This document shows positions 43,563 through 51,496 of a DNA stretch of 64,000 nucleotides, one piece after another. Every line of letters begins with the position of its first letter. The first letter of the stretch is position 1. The DNA comes from Candidatus Aenigmatarchaeota archaeon (lineage in GTDB: Archaea; Aenigmatarchaeota; Aenigmatarchaeia; GW2011-AR5), in the NCBI GenBank assembly GCA_016187335.1, contig JACPJW010000001.1:316547-380546 (forward strand). The letters are read 5' to 3'. The position numbers were made by a program, and so were the translations under genes. Below the pieces are notes generated by a model, which worked only from the letters and a program-made list of their open reading frames with translations, was not told where the DNA came from and ran no database searches.

Positions 43563-44609
43563 TCACACCTTCAGCTTGCCGCGCATCTTGACGTAAGACC
43601 CGTAGTCAATGTATTTTTTCCTGTTTATGTAAAAATCGGTTTTAGGCGCGAGCTCGCGGGCTTCCAGAATTCTTTCTGTCACCAGCAGCGAAAAAGCGTC
43701 GCTTCCTGCCCCGCTGCCGAACGAAGTGAGCAGTATGCGCTGCCCCGGCTGGGCGGCGTCAAGCACGGCGCACAAGCCTAGCAGCGAAGAGCCCGAATAA
43801 GTATTGCCGATTTTTTCAACAACAAGCGATTGCAAAAGTTTTTGCTGATCAAAGCCAAGGGCTTTTGCAGCTTCCTTTGGAAATTTCCCGTTGGGCATAT
43901 GAAAAACAAAATAATCAAAATCATCCTTGGTCATGTTTAGCTTTTTCAGAAGCCCCTTCGCGGCGCTTATCGTGTGATGAAAATATGCAGGCTTCCCCGT
44001 GAAGCGTGCGCCGTGCCTCGGATAATCTTCCCCTTCCCTGCGCCAGAAATCCGGAGTGTCTGTCGTGTAAGAAAACGTCCCTTCAATAACAGCCAAAGGA
44101 TTTCTTCCCACAACAAAAGCTGCTCCTCCGCTTGCTGCTGTATACTCCAGGGCATCGCCGGGTCTTCCCTGCGCCGTATCAGCGCCTATAGCAAGGCCGT
44201 ATTCTATGTCACCGGCCCTGACCAGAGCTGAGCAGCATTGTACTCCGGCAGTCCCGGCCTTGCACGCGAATTCAAAATCCGCCACCATGACCTCGGGCGT
44301 GATGCCTAAAGCCTCGGAAACAACGGTTCCCGACGGCTTCACGGCGTATGGATGGCTTTCCGAGCCGATAAAAACCGCGCCTATTTTTTCCGCGGATATT
44401 CCGGCCCTCGCTATCGCATTTTTGGCGGCTTCAACGCTGATGGTGATCGTATCCTCGTCTTCGTCGGCAACAGCCTTCTCATGCACGGCAAGGCTTTTTC
44501 TTATGACATCAGGGTTCTGGTTCCACACCTTTGCAATTTCCTCCACAGTTATGCGGAAGCGCGGTATGTAAGCGCCGTAACCGACAATGCCGACGGAATT
44601 ATTGTTCAT
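43563..44609 (-). CDS. hydroxymethylglutaryl-CoA synthase (archaeal type)
   Basis: 348 residues from the ATG at 44609, the normal archaeal length (about 350). [14 protein letters not shown] is the family start. [14 protein letters not shown] holds the catalytic Cys, [15 protein letters not shown] the active-site His and [12 protein letters not shown] the glycine-rich loop. It makes HMG-CoA from acetoacetyl-CoA and acetyl-CoA. The start is overlapped (ATGA) by the stop of a 25-codon leader ORF that carries a hairpin. Confidence 0.93.
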   Translation of the reverse strand: MNNNSVGIVGYGAYIPRFRITVEEIAKVWNQNPDVIRKSLAVHEKAVADEDEDTITISVEAAKNAIARAGISAEKIGAVFIGSESHPYAVKPSGTVVSEALGITPEVMVADFEFACKAGTAGVQCCSALVRAGDIEYGLAIGADTAQGRPGDALEYTAASGGAAFVVGRNPLAVIEGTFSYTTDTPDFWRREGEDYPRHGARFTGKPAYFHHTISAAKGLLKKLNMTKDDFDYFVFHMPNGKFPKEAAKALGFDQQKLLQSLVVEKIGNTYSGSSLLGLCAVLDAAQPGQRILLTSFGSGAGSDAFSLLVTERILEARELAPKTDFYINRKKYIDYGSYVKMRGKLKV

Positions 44610-44683
44610 CCAAACCACGAACCTCTTTTGATTTTTGATGCAACTTTTTGTAAAAGTTGCTTGGAGTAGCAAAGTTTGTTCAT
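44606..44683 (-). CDS. possible leader peptide before HMG-CoA synthase
   Basis: A 25-codon [23 protein letters not shown] then GSWFG, whose TGA overlaps the HMG-CoA synthase ATG. It contains the hairpin of 44640-44660. GAGGAGAA lies before its ATG, and a TTTTTAATACG box further up could set the transcript start. The stop-start overlap would couple its translation to that of the enzyme. No homologue is recognised, and the hairpin repeat alone could explain the sequence. Confidence 0.4.
   Translation of the reverse strand: MNKLCYSKQLLQKVASKIKRGSWFG
44640..44660. repeat. hairpin repeat element, copy 2
   Basis: GCAACTTTT-TGT-AAAAGTTGC, a perfect 9-bp inverted repeat preceded by TTTTTGAT. It shares TTTTGATGCAACTTTTT and AAAAGTTGC with the copy at 61348. 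It lies in the leader of HMG-CoA synthase. Confidence 0.75.
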
Positions 44684-44804
44684 AGGAATGTGTTCTCCTC
44701 GTTACGTATTAAAAACTGCTGCATGACAGGCCGAATGCGCGGAATATACGCTATAAGTCACTAAATAGAAAGCATCTTTTTATCTTGGCAGTGGAATTAT
44801 AATC

Positions 44805-45608
44805 ATGGTTTTGGAGTCCATAATCAACCCGAAAAACGCAGAAGACAAGCCGCACCACATTTTCATAATCGCGTTTCTCTATACGATTGCGTCAGCAGTT
44901 GTTTCGCAGAAAATATTTCCGAACAGCGCCTCGATTCTTACGGTATCATTCGTGACGATACTTTTCGTTCCGTTCTTCCAGAAATTGTTTTCAATAGAAG
45001 AAGAAAAGGAAAAAGGGGCCTCGGCAAAGACAATTAACCTGTTCGTCCGGCACAAGGAAATTTTTTATGTTTTCAGCACGTTTTTCCTTGGCGTCGTCGT
45101 GGCCATGACGTTCATGTACATTTTCATGCCATCGCAGCAGCTTTTTTCCGCGCAGTCAGAAACCATCAGGAATTTCGGCACAGGAAAGCTGACAGACAGC
45201 GGCGAGTTCTCGCGGTTTTTCCTTAATAACACGCAGGTGATGATTGCGATGTTCTTCCTCTCCTTTGCCTTCGGAGCGGGCGCGGTGTTTATTTTGGCGT
45301 GGAATGCTTCCGTAATAGCCCTGTATCTCGGGCTGTTTATACAGTCGTCTGTCTCAAAGGGCGTAGGAACGACTGTTGCCTTTATTTACGGCGTTCCGGT
45401 AGGCCTGGGCACGCTGGCTCTTCACGGAATTCCAGAAGTGTCCGCGTATTTCATCGCAGGACTCGCCGGAGGGCTCTTGTCCGTGGGCATCATCAGGGAA
45501 AAAATTCAAAGCAAAGAGTTCCGCCTCATCCTGAAGGATTCGCTGCTGCTCCTGATACTAGCGGAATTTTTGATTTCAGTAGGTGCCTACATAGAAGCGG
45601 CGGTTTGA
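44805..45608 (+). CDS. stage II sporulation protein M-like (SpoIIM/DUF95) membrane protein
   Basis: 267 residues with about six membrane helices. The end carries LALHGIPEVSAYFIAGLAGGLLSVGI, the core SpoIIM/DUF95 motif (HG..E..A..iAg..G). Such proteins are common in archaea, where they have no sporulation role; functions proposed include membrane shaping and transport. It stands alone between the mevalonate operon (divergent) and a convergent YbaK gene. Confidence 0.85.
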   Translation: MVLESIINPKNAEDKPHHIFIIAFLYTIASAVVSQKIFPNSASILTVSFVTILFVPFFQKLFSIEEEKEKGASAKTINLFVRHKEIFYVFSTFFLGVVVAMTFMYIFMPSQQLFSAQSETIRNFGTGKLTDSGEFSRFFLNNTQVMIAMFFLSFAFGAGAVFILAWNASVIALYLGLFIQSSVSKGVGTTVAFIYGVPVGLGTLALHGIPEVSAYFIAGLAGGLLSVGIIREKIQSKEFRLILKDSLLLLILAEFLISVGAYIEAAV

Positions 45609-45609
45609 T

Positions 45610-46059
45610 TCATTCTGAAATGTCCGCAATAATTCCGTCCCATATTTCCTTCAATTTTTCAGTTTTCAGTTCAATGCCTATTTCTGCTTTGCCGCTGCCG
45701 ATATTTACGGTTTTGTTTTTGAAGACGCCTTTATCCATGATCTTTTCTGCTTTATTTTTAATGCAAAAAGGAGTGACGCCGCCGACGCTGTAACCGGTTA
45801 TTCTTAAGACCTCGTCGGGTTTAGCGATTCTCAGGTTGTTTTGTTTTGTAATTTCATTCAGTTTGCTGAGGCTTGCTTTTCTATCGCCAGGCAAAACGGC
45901 AATTACAGGATTATCCCCGACAAAAACAAGTGTTTTGAGGACTTGCTGAAGAGGGCATCCGTAAAGCCTTTCAACATCCCGAGTGGTCTTCGGAATTTCG
46001 CTTAAATGAATGATTCTGAATTCTGCATTCATGTTTTTCAGGTATTCTATACTTTCCAT
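45610..46059 (-). CDS. YbaK/aminoacyl-tRNA deacylase domain protein
   Basis: 149 residues from the ATG at 46059. LKTLVFVGDNPVIAVLPGDRKASLSKL and GYSVGGVTPF are the YbaK/ProX signatures, including the G-(Y)-x-x-G-G-V-x-P loop and the lysine in LKTLVF. Family members hydrolyse mischarged aminoacyl-tRNA such as Cys- or Ala-tRNA(Pro). It begins five bases after HMG-CoA reductase ends, so it is expressed from that unit. Confidence 0.87.
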   Translation of the reverse strand: MESIEYLKNMNAEFRIIHLSEIPKTTRDVERLYGCPLQQVLKTLVFVGDNPVIAVLPGDRKASLSKLNEITKQNNLRIAKPDEVLRITGYSVGGVTPFCIKNKAEKIMDKGVFKNKTVNIGSGKAEIGIELKTEKLKEIWDGIIADISE

Positions 46060-46063
46060 TTTA

Positions 46064-47329
46064 TCATCTTTTCCTTCCGGCCCTTCTGTATATTTTAACA
46101 AGTTCCATAGCACGGGAAACGGAAATATTGCTTTCCTGTATCATCCTTGAAGCTATTTCATACACGTTGTTTCCAGCGGCTCCCGCCATTATTGCGATAT
46201 TTTTTGCATGCAGTTTCATATGGCCTTTCTGTATGCCTTCCTTTATCATTGCCCGGAGAGCGGCGAAGTTGTTTGCCAGACCCGTGCATGCAGCTATTTC
46301 CGCGAGTTCCTTTGATGATTTGACGCCGAGTATTTTCAGCGATATGCGCGCTATGGGGTTGGTTTTTGTCGCGCCGCCAACAAGCCCCACGGCCAGCGGA
46401 AGCTCTATGCTGCCGACAAGGTTTCCTTTCTTGTCCTTCTCGTATTTTGTCAGGGGTTTGTAGCCATTAAGGGCAGCGTAGGCGTGGGCACCTGCTTCAG
46501 CCGCGCGGAAATCGTTGCCTGTAGCTACAAGCACTGCGTCTATGCCGTTCATAACCCCCTTGTTGTTCGTGGCGCACCTGAACGGGTCATTTAGTGCAAA
46601 GTGATAAGCGTCAAGAATCCCCTCGATGACATCCTCGCCCAGATCTTCCTTCCTCCATACAGCAGTTGCCCTGGCTTTTCTGTAAACAGCCAGGTTGGAA
46701 ATTATCCTGAGTCTCGCTCTGGCACCCGTTATTTCTTCCAGATACGGCGACAAGGTTTCGCATATCGTATTTACGCTGTTTGCTCCCATCGCGTCCCTTA
46801 CGTCAACAAGAACGTGGACTATAGCCATGACGCCCCTTTCAGTTTCAACCTTCCGTACTTCTATGTCTTTGGCGCCGCCGCCTAATGTAAGCATCACAGA
46901 GTCTTTGTTGTTGGCTGCCTTGAGTATATAATCCCGTTTGGACATTATAATGTCCTTGACCTTTTCAAAATCCCTGACGCCGACAAGCTGTATCTGGCCT
47001 ATCATAACGGGGTCGTCGCTTTCAGCTTTGAAACCTGAAGGCAATGCCAGCTTTGCGGCGTGTGATGCCGCAGCGACAACAGAAGGCTCCTCTGTGCACA
47101 TGGGAATTAAATAGTCCCTGCCGTTCACGCGGAAATTAACGGCTATACCCATGGGAGTGTGCATGACGCCTATGACGTTTTCAATCATTATGTCTGCTAT
47201 CTCGATATCCAGCGACCCGGAATTTACCAGGTCGTTCACTTCCCTTGTACTCAGGCCCGTGGCTTTTTTCAGGATAGCCAGACGTTCATTTAAGCCCAGT
47301 TTGTGGAATCCGGAAAAATCAGTCTTCAC
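46064..47329 (-). CDS. hydroxymethylglutaryl-CoA reductase, class II type
   Basis: 421 residues. FHKLGLNERLAIL at the start, TEEPSVVAAAS with the catalytic Glu, DVRDAMGANSVNT in the cofactor domain, ATNNKGVMNGI (Lys), and a C-terminal GHMKLHAKN carrying the flap His. These are the patterns of class II enzymes (Pseudomonas mevalonii, Archaeoglobus, Thermoplasma) rather than the class I form used by most archaea. It reduces HMG-CoA to mevalonate, and is separated from the HMG-CoA synthase operon by the SpoIIM-like gene. Confidence 0.9.
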   Translation of the reverse strand: MKTDFSGFHKLGLNERLAILKKATGLSTREVNDLVNSGSLDIEIADIMIENVIGVMHTPMGIAVNFRVNGRDYLIPMCTEEPSVVAAASHAAKLALPSGFKAESDDPVMIGQIQLVGVRDFEKVKDIIMSKRDYILKAANNKDSVMLTLGGGAKDIEVRKVETERGVMAIVHVLVDVRDAMGANSVNTICETLSPYLEEITGARARLRIISNLAVYRKARATAVWRKEDLGEDVIEGILDAYHFALNDPFRCATNNKGVMNGIDAVLVATGNDFRAAEAGAHAYAALNGYKPLTKYEKDKKGNLVGSIELPLAVGLVGGATKTNPIARISLKILGVKSSKELAEIAACTGLANNFAALRAMIKEGIQKGHMKLHAKNIAIMAGAAGNNVYEIASRMIQESNISVSRAMELVKIYRRAGRKR

Positions 47330-47380
47330 GAAAACACCAAAAGCAAAAACAATTTTGCAGATAACTTTTAAAAACGAATT

Positions 47381-47761
47381 CTACGTAAAAATTCTTTCTA
47401 TTGCAACGCCCCTTTCTTCTACGAACTTCTTGCCGACGTTCCCATTGTTCCCCATGACATCGGCAAGCGCAAGGAAAGACCAGCCTTTGCGGGAAATTTT
47501 GCAGCCTATGTAGGCCTTCGCAGAAGCCTTGTCCTCCCATTCCTTCAGTTCCTGCAGCTGCTCCGCAGCTATTTTGAACCCCTTGGCGCGCGACTTGCAT
47601 TCTATGACGATAAGGCGGCCGTTTTTCGCAGCTATTACGTCAGGAGAAGCCAGATTAATCCGGCCGCTTCTTGGAGTCCTCACGACCATGTAGCCCATCT
47701 TGGACAGCGTATGAACCAGGCTCCGCTCTGCGCGGTAACCTTTCTCGTAGCTTCTTATCAT
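47381..47761 (-). CDS. hjc: archaeal Holliday junction resolvase Hjc
   Basis: 126 residues from the ATG at 47761. YEKGYRAERSL holds the first active-site Glu, VRTPRSGRINLASPDVIAA the Asp, and RLIVIECKSRAK the E-x-K pair, giving the PD-(D/E)xK nuclease centre; the length is normal. It resolves four-way junctions, consistent with RadA and RPA elsewhere in the window. A CATTTATAG box lies 21-29 nt before the start, so the mRNA is leaderless. Longer in-frame reading upstream is antisense to the CBS gene. Confidence 0.93.
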   Translation of the reverse strand: MIRSYEKGYRAERSLVHTLSKMGYMVVRTPRSGRINLASPDVIAAKNGRLIVIECKSRAKGFKIAAEQLQELKEWEDKASAKAYIGCKISRKGWSFLALADVMGNNGNVGKKFVEERGVAIERIFT

Positions 47762-47782
47762 ATGCTTAATTTCGTCCAGAAC

Positions 47783-47790
47783 TATAAATG
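47783..47790. promoter_or_regulatory. divergent TATA box for hjc and the CBS gene
   Basis: TATAAATG, read as CATTTATA on the other strand. It is placed for a leaderless hjc transcript and, on the plus strand, for a transcript with a leader of about 25 nt before the CBS protein start at 47838. Confidence 0.55.
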
Positions 47791-47837
47791 CTTTGGCACT
47801 CAAAATAACCATAGATGCAGAGGAAGAAGGCGTTTTT

Positions 47838-48362
47838 ATGAAATACAATGTCCTTGCCGGCGAAGTGATGAAGAAGGATGTCAAGTCAGTTGACATAAAC
47901 GACACGGTTGAGAAAGCGGCGCGGATGATGAAGGAAAACAGGATAGGCTCCGTCGTTGTAATGGGAGAGAAGCACGTGAAGGGCATTGTGACGGCCAGGG
48001 ATATCGTTCACAAATATGTCGCCGATAAAAAGGGCGACACGGTCAAGGATATTATGACCACGGACCTTGTGAAAATACCGCCGGGCATGACAATAGAGGA
48101 GGCGTCGCGCCTGATGGTTTCCAAGGGCATTGAAAAGCTGCTTGTTTTTGACAAGGAACGGTTCCTGGGTATCATAACGTCTTCAGACATTTTAAAAATA
48201 GAGCCTGCGCTGGTTGAAATTCTTCTTGAAAGGATGAAGGCCGGAGGCAGGCAGAGCAAAGAAGAGGAAGTCGGCCTCATCGAGTGCGAGAACTGCGGCA
48301 ACTACACCGACGACGCGGAAGAGGTTGACGGCGTATACATGTGCAGCGAGTGCAGGGAATGA
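47838..48362 (+). CDS. CBS-domain pair with C-terminal zinc ribbon
   Basis: 174 residues from the ATG at 47838 with GGAAGAAGG before it; a GTG/ATG 15 codons upstream lies too close to the TATA. Two CBS repeats (AGEVMKKDVKSVDINDTV and VKDIMTTDLVKIPPGMTI) each with GI[VI]T[AS].DI, then a zinc ribbon CENCG...CSEC at the end. CBS pairs sense adenine nucleotides; with a zinc ribbon they may act as energy-dependent regulators of DNA or RNA processes. Confidence 0.88.
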   Translation: MKYNVLAGEVMKKDVKSVDINDTVEKAARMMKENRIGSVVVMGEKHVKGIVTARDIVHKYVADKKGDTVKDIMTTDLVKIPPGMTIEEASRLMVSKGIEKLLVFDKERFLGIITSSDILKIEPALVEILLERMKAGGRQSKEEEVGLIECENCGNYTDDAEEVDGVYMCSECRE

Positions 48363-48463
48363 TTAACAGGATTACAAAAATAAAAGTTAAAATGCCAACC
48401 TATGGCTTCAAAGCCCGCTACAAGTTCATAAGATGCCCTGAATGTAACGAGGTGCAGAAGTAA
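48359..48463 (+). CDS. possible 34-residue protein with one CPEC motif
   Basis: Starts on the CBS gene stop (ATGA) and ends one base into the next start (TAATG). It reads MINRITKIKVKMPTYGFKAR then YKFIRCPECNEVQK. A lone CPEC knuckle would need a partner to bind zinc. It may instead be a remnant of a longer protein cut by the AT-rich insertion that follows. Overlaps on both sides make translation plausible. Confidence 0.4.
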   Translation: MINRITKIKVKMPTYGFKARYKFIRCPECNEVQK

Positions 48464-49131
48464 TGATAGAGTGGATTATTTTTGGGATTATCTTACTTAT
48501 ACTTGGTTTCTTTATAGGAAAATATATCACAGAACAGCAGAAATGGGCAACAAAAAAAGCTCAGTTAGAACAGAAACATCAGATGGAAACATCAGAATTG
48601 CAAAAAAATATGCTGTCACAAGAAAAACGTTTTACAGAACAGATGAAAGATTTGCAATTACAACATCAAAACTATATAACTGATTTGGATAACAGATATG
48701 TTGCTTTGATAAGACAATTTAGAAAGGATGCTGTTTTGAGGTCAAGAAATACACTAATGGGAAAACTATGGGAGCATGTGGCACCATATCTGCCAAAATT
48801 CAAATACCATCCATCTGATATGAAGTTTATTGGTTCTCCTATAGATTACATAATTTTTGATGGCATGAATGAAAAAGACATAAAGCGAGTTATTTTTCTT
48901 GAGGTAAAATCAGCTAATAGTAAACTAAATGCACAAGAAAAGAAGCTTAGAGATGCGATAATTAACAAAAGGGTCAAATGGGAAGAGTTTAGAATTGAAG
49001 ATATAACATCTACAAGCGTTATAGAAAATAAGGACTTCGACAAACAGATGCAGATACAACTTGATACAATTAAAAAACAGATGGAAGAAACGGATGATGA
49101 AGAAAGGTATAATGAGGTGCAGAAAACATGA
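48463..49131 (+). CDS. membrane-anchored Holliday junction resolvase-related nuclease (PF10107-like)
   Basis: 222 residues: an N-terminal membrane helix (IIFGIILLILGFFIG), a coiled coil of about 60 residues, then a nuclease-like domain with SRNTLMGKLWEHVAPYLP, FIGSPIDYIIFDG and IFLEVKSANSKL. The latter two give the PD-(D/E)xK acids (D, E-x-K). The pattern is that of the Endonuc_Holl family. It is far more AT-rich than its left neighbour. GAGGTGCAGAA precedes the start. Likely role: DNA cleavage at the membrane, perhaps against incoming DNA. Confidence 0.75.
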   Translation: MIEWIIFGIILLILGFFIGKYITEQQKWATKKAQLEQKHQMETSELQKNMLSQEKRFTEQMKDLQLQHQNYITDLDNRYVALIRQFRKDAVLRSRNTLMGKLWEHVAPYLPKFKYHPSDMKFIGSPIDYIIFDGMNEKDIKRVIFLEVKSANSKLNAQEKKLRDAIINKRVKWEEFRIEDITSTSVIENKDFDKQMQIQLDTIKKQMEETDDEERYNEVQKT

Positions 49132-49376
49132 AGGAAATGAGCATGGAAAAGGCAATAGTTCAAGTGTTTATGGATAGCCCAACTAAGATATTTGCTGTTC
49201 AAGAAATTTATAGCGGTTTTCAAAAATATTATGAATTACGTGATTTTCAAAAACAAAAAGACTCCTCAGGACAACTACGCTTTCATAATGCAGTAAGAAG
49301 TATTTTAGCCAGACTTGAGAAATCTGGAAAAGTAACTTATTTAGGAGACGATATGAGGAAATTAGGTAAAAAATGA
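49128..49376 (+). CDS. small winged-helix-like protein
   Basis: 82 residues, overlapping the nuclease gene by four bases and preceded by the same GAGGTGCAGAA site. FAVQEIYSGF, LRFHNAVRSILARLEKSGKVTYLG fits a winged helix with recognition helix and a beta wing. Probably a DNA-binding regulator of this AT-rich gene block. No family name. Confidence 0.55.
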   Translation: MKEMSMEKAIVQVFMDSPTKIFAVQEIYSGFQKYYELRDFQKQKDSSGQLRFHNAVRSILARLEKSGKVTYLGDDMRKLGKK

Positions 49377-49385
49377 GGTGATTTT

Positions 49386-49574
49386 ATGGCGACCAACAAG
49401 AATAAGCGTTCAAAACCGAAGCCGAGACATATAGACCTTTTCGGGACTCAATTTCTCATGCCAAAAGGGCAACGGAAAAAGTTGAATAAACAACGCCCTG
49501 AATTGAAGAATAAGCGACTAAATGCTTCGCATTTGACGAAATTAACTGAATCCCAGAAAAACCAAGAAGAATAA
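49386..49574 (+). CDS. short very basic protein
   Basis: 62 residues with about a third Lys and Arg. Contains PRHIDLFGTQFLMPKGQRKKL and no hydrophobic core, so probably disordered and nucleic-acid bound. GAGGTGATTTT lies directly before the ATG. Third gene of the AT-rich block. Function unknown. Confidence 0.45.
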   Translation: MATNKNKRSKPKPRHIDLFGTQFLMPKGQRKKLNKQRPELKNKRLNASHLTKLTESQKNQEE

Positions 49575-49712
49575 ACTGCCTTTGCATTTTTTCAACAGAA
49601 ACCCGAATATTTCAACAAAGCCTTTGGAAGATAATCTTTTTATTCCGCCCTTACCAAAGCATTTTAGCAGTTCCTGATGCTGTGGAGGTATCGGAAGTGA
49701 GTTGTTCTGATT

Positions 49713-50147
49713 ATGGAAATCGAAGACACTGTTTTTTCAAAGGCGGCACTGATAAACACGCCTGACCCCTACACCCTTTCCCTGAGCATCCTGGAAAAGG
49801 CCATGTCGCTTGGCGATGTCGTTGAAAAGAAAAATATTTTCGAAACGGACGGGCCCATGAAAAAATTCATCACCGAATTTGACGTGATAAAGCATTATGA
49901 TGATTACTCGCAGTCTAGGATAATGATAAGCATGAACGGCGAAAGCAACTCCAGGAGCTTCCTGGAAATAGGCATGAACGGCGTCACAAGGACAAAAATA
50001 GAAGAGGAAGGGTTCTTTTCATCGGTTTTCACGGAGTTTTATCTTGAGGGCATTTACCAGGATGTAACCAGGCGCGCCCGGGAAGAGGTCATAAAATCCG
50101 GCAAAGAGCTTGAAAAAAGCGTGGAACTGGCGTCCAAAGCAAAATAA
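49713..50147 (+). CDS. hypothetical protein
   Basis: 144 residues, GC content like the core genes. Helical ends with a beta-rich centre (KKFITEFDVIKHYDDYSQSR, IMISMNGESNSRSFLEIGM). No signal peptide or membrane helix. The shape, two helices around a sheet, resembles START/SRPBCC-like folds, but no motif proves it. Lies 176 nt before dnaG and may be separately transcribed. Confidence 0.5.
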   Translation: MEIEDTVFSKAALINTPDPYTLSLSILEKAMSLGDVVEKKNIFETDGPMKKFITEFDVIKHYDDYSQSRIMISMNGESNSRSFLEIGMNGVTRTKIEEEGFFSSVFTEFYLEGIYQDVTRRAREEVIKSGKELEKSVELASKAK

Positions 50148-50323
50148 AGCGGTTTCTAAAGGCGCTTAAAGGTTTCTGGCAATACTTTTAGTCACAGGGT
50201 CAGAAAAGGTATGGTCAGGCTTTCACAAACATCAAAGATCAAATCATATTTATCTAGTAATTTATCTGTTAAATTGAGAGTCAGCCTCTTTTTCTGAGCC
50301 CTTGAAAAATCGGGGTGGTAATC
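50148..50323. other. non-coding gap before dnaG
   Basis: 176 bp with no convincing ORF or tRNA pattern. The last bases, GGGGTGGTAATC, form the dnaG ribosome binding site. CTATTTATCTAG-like AT stretches around 50245-50270 could hold its TATA box. Confidence 0.35.
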
Positions 50324-51493
50324 ATGGCCAAACTGGCCCAGAACTTTGCGAAGTACTTAATCCATGCCAGGCTTCATGCCAAGGGCATTGTGGAAAAGCC
50401 AGACATAATCGGCGCGATTTTCGGGCAGACAGAAGGCCTTTTGGGAGCGGACATGGACCTGCGCGAGCTGCAGAGAACCGGGCGGATAGGGCGGATTGAG
50501 GTGGATGTCAATAACAGCAAAGGCAAGTCTTACGCCGACATTTACATTCCTTCTTCTTTAGATGCTTCTGAGACATCGCTCATTGCGGCGTCAATGGAAA
50601 CTATTGACAAAGTGGGTCCCTGCGATGCCGAGATAGAGATAGCAAAGGTTAATGACGTAAGAACGCAGAAAAGAAAGTACGTTATCGAGAGGGCAAAAGA
50701 AATTTTAAAGGGAATGATGGACGAAGGCATGCCCGATACGCAAAAATTGTCCGAGATGATAAAGGAGTCCGTCCGTTCCTGGGAACTCTCGTCCTATTAC
50801 GGGCTTCCCAGCGGCCCTGACATTCTGGAATCGGATGAAATAATCATTGTCGAGGGACGCGCCGACGTGATAAACCTCCTGAAAAACGGAATAAGAAATG
50901 TTATGGCAATCGAGGGCTCAAAAATACCGGACCCGGTGATAGACATAACGAAGCAGAAAACAATCATAGCTTTTCTGGACGGGGACCGGGGCGGCGATCT
51001 GGATTTGAAAAAACTGCTGCTGGTCGCCGACATAGATTACGTAGCCCGCGCAGAAGAAGGCAAGGAGGTTGAGGAGCTCACGAAGAAAGAAATATTCAAG
51101 GCGCTCAGGGAAAAAACCCCGGTTTATTCAGAGGCAGTTTTAACGAAAGAAGCCGCCGCCACTGACGAAGGCGTCATTGAGGAAATCAGCAGGGACGCGA
51201 AACAGCACTTTGGCAGCCTGCTGGAAGAGCTGACAGGCTCCAGGGCGGCTTACATAGTTGACAAAAGCATGAAGGTGCTTGCAAAAATACCCCTCAGCGA
51301 GATTTCTGCCGTCATTGACGACTACAGGAATGTTTACGCGATAGTTTTTGACGGGAAAATAAGCCAGGACATAATTGAGATGTCGCTGCAGAAAAATATA
51401 CCTTATCTGGTTGCCACGGACTACAAGGAAAAAATAACAGTGCCCGAGAGCATGACGGTCATAACGCAGAAAGATTTGGAGCAGCAGGTTTGA
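50324..51493 (+). CDS. dnaG: DnaG-type primase (archaeal)
   Basis: 389 residues from MAKLAQNFAKYLIHARLHAK. A TOPRIM domain lies near residue 175: IIIVEGRADVINLLK (Glu), FLDGDRGGDLDLKK (D-x-D). FGQTEGLLGADMDLRELQRTGRIGRI precedes it and is typical of archaeal DnaG. In archaea it associates with the exosome and may also make primers. The gene is followed three bases later by an M24 peptidase. GGGGTGG before the ATG is the binding site. Confidence 0.93.
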   Translation: MAKLAQNFAKYLIHARLHAKGIVEKPDIIGAIFGQTEGLLGADMDLRELQRTGRIGRIEVDVNNSKGKSYADIYIPSSLDASETSLIAASMETIDKVGPCDAEIEIAKVNDVRTQKRKYVIERAKEILKGMMDEGMPDTQKLSEMIKESVRSWELSSYYGLPSGPDILESDEIIIVEGRADVINLLKNGIRNVMAIEGSKIPDPVIDITKQKTIIAFLDGDRGGDLDLKKLLLVADIDYVARAEEGKEVEELTKKEIFKALREKTPVYSEAVLTKEAAATDEGVIEEISRDAKQHFGSLLEELTGSRAAYIVDKSMKVLAKIPLSEISAVIDDYRNVYAIVFDGKISQDIIEMSLQKNIPYLVATDYKEKITVPESMTVITQKDLEQQV

Positions 51494-51496
51494 TGC

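Noticed and set aside
47793-47837. Upstream start for the CBS protein
   Set aside because: It lies only a few bases after the TATA box, ahead of the expected transcription start. The ATG at 47838 has a ribosome binding site.
49575-49712. C/D-box small RNA before the gene at 49713
   Set aside because: Short TGATG and CTGA-like strings occur, but no paired C/C' and D/D' arrangement can be drawn with confidence.
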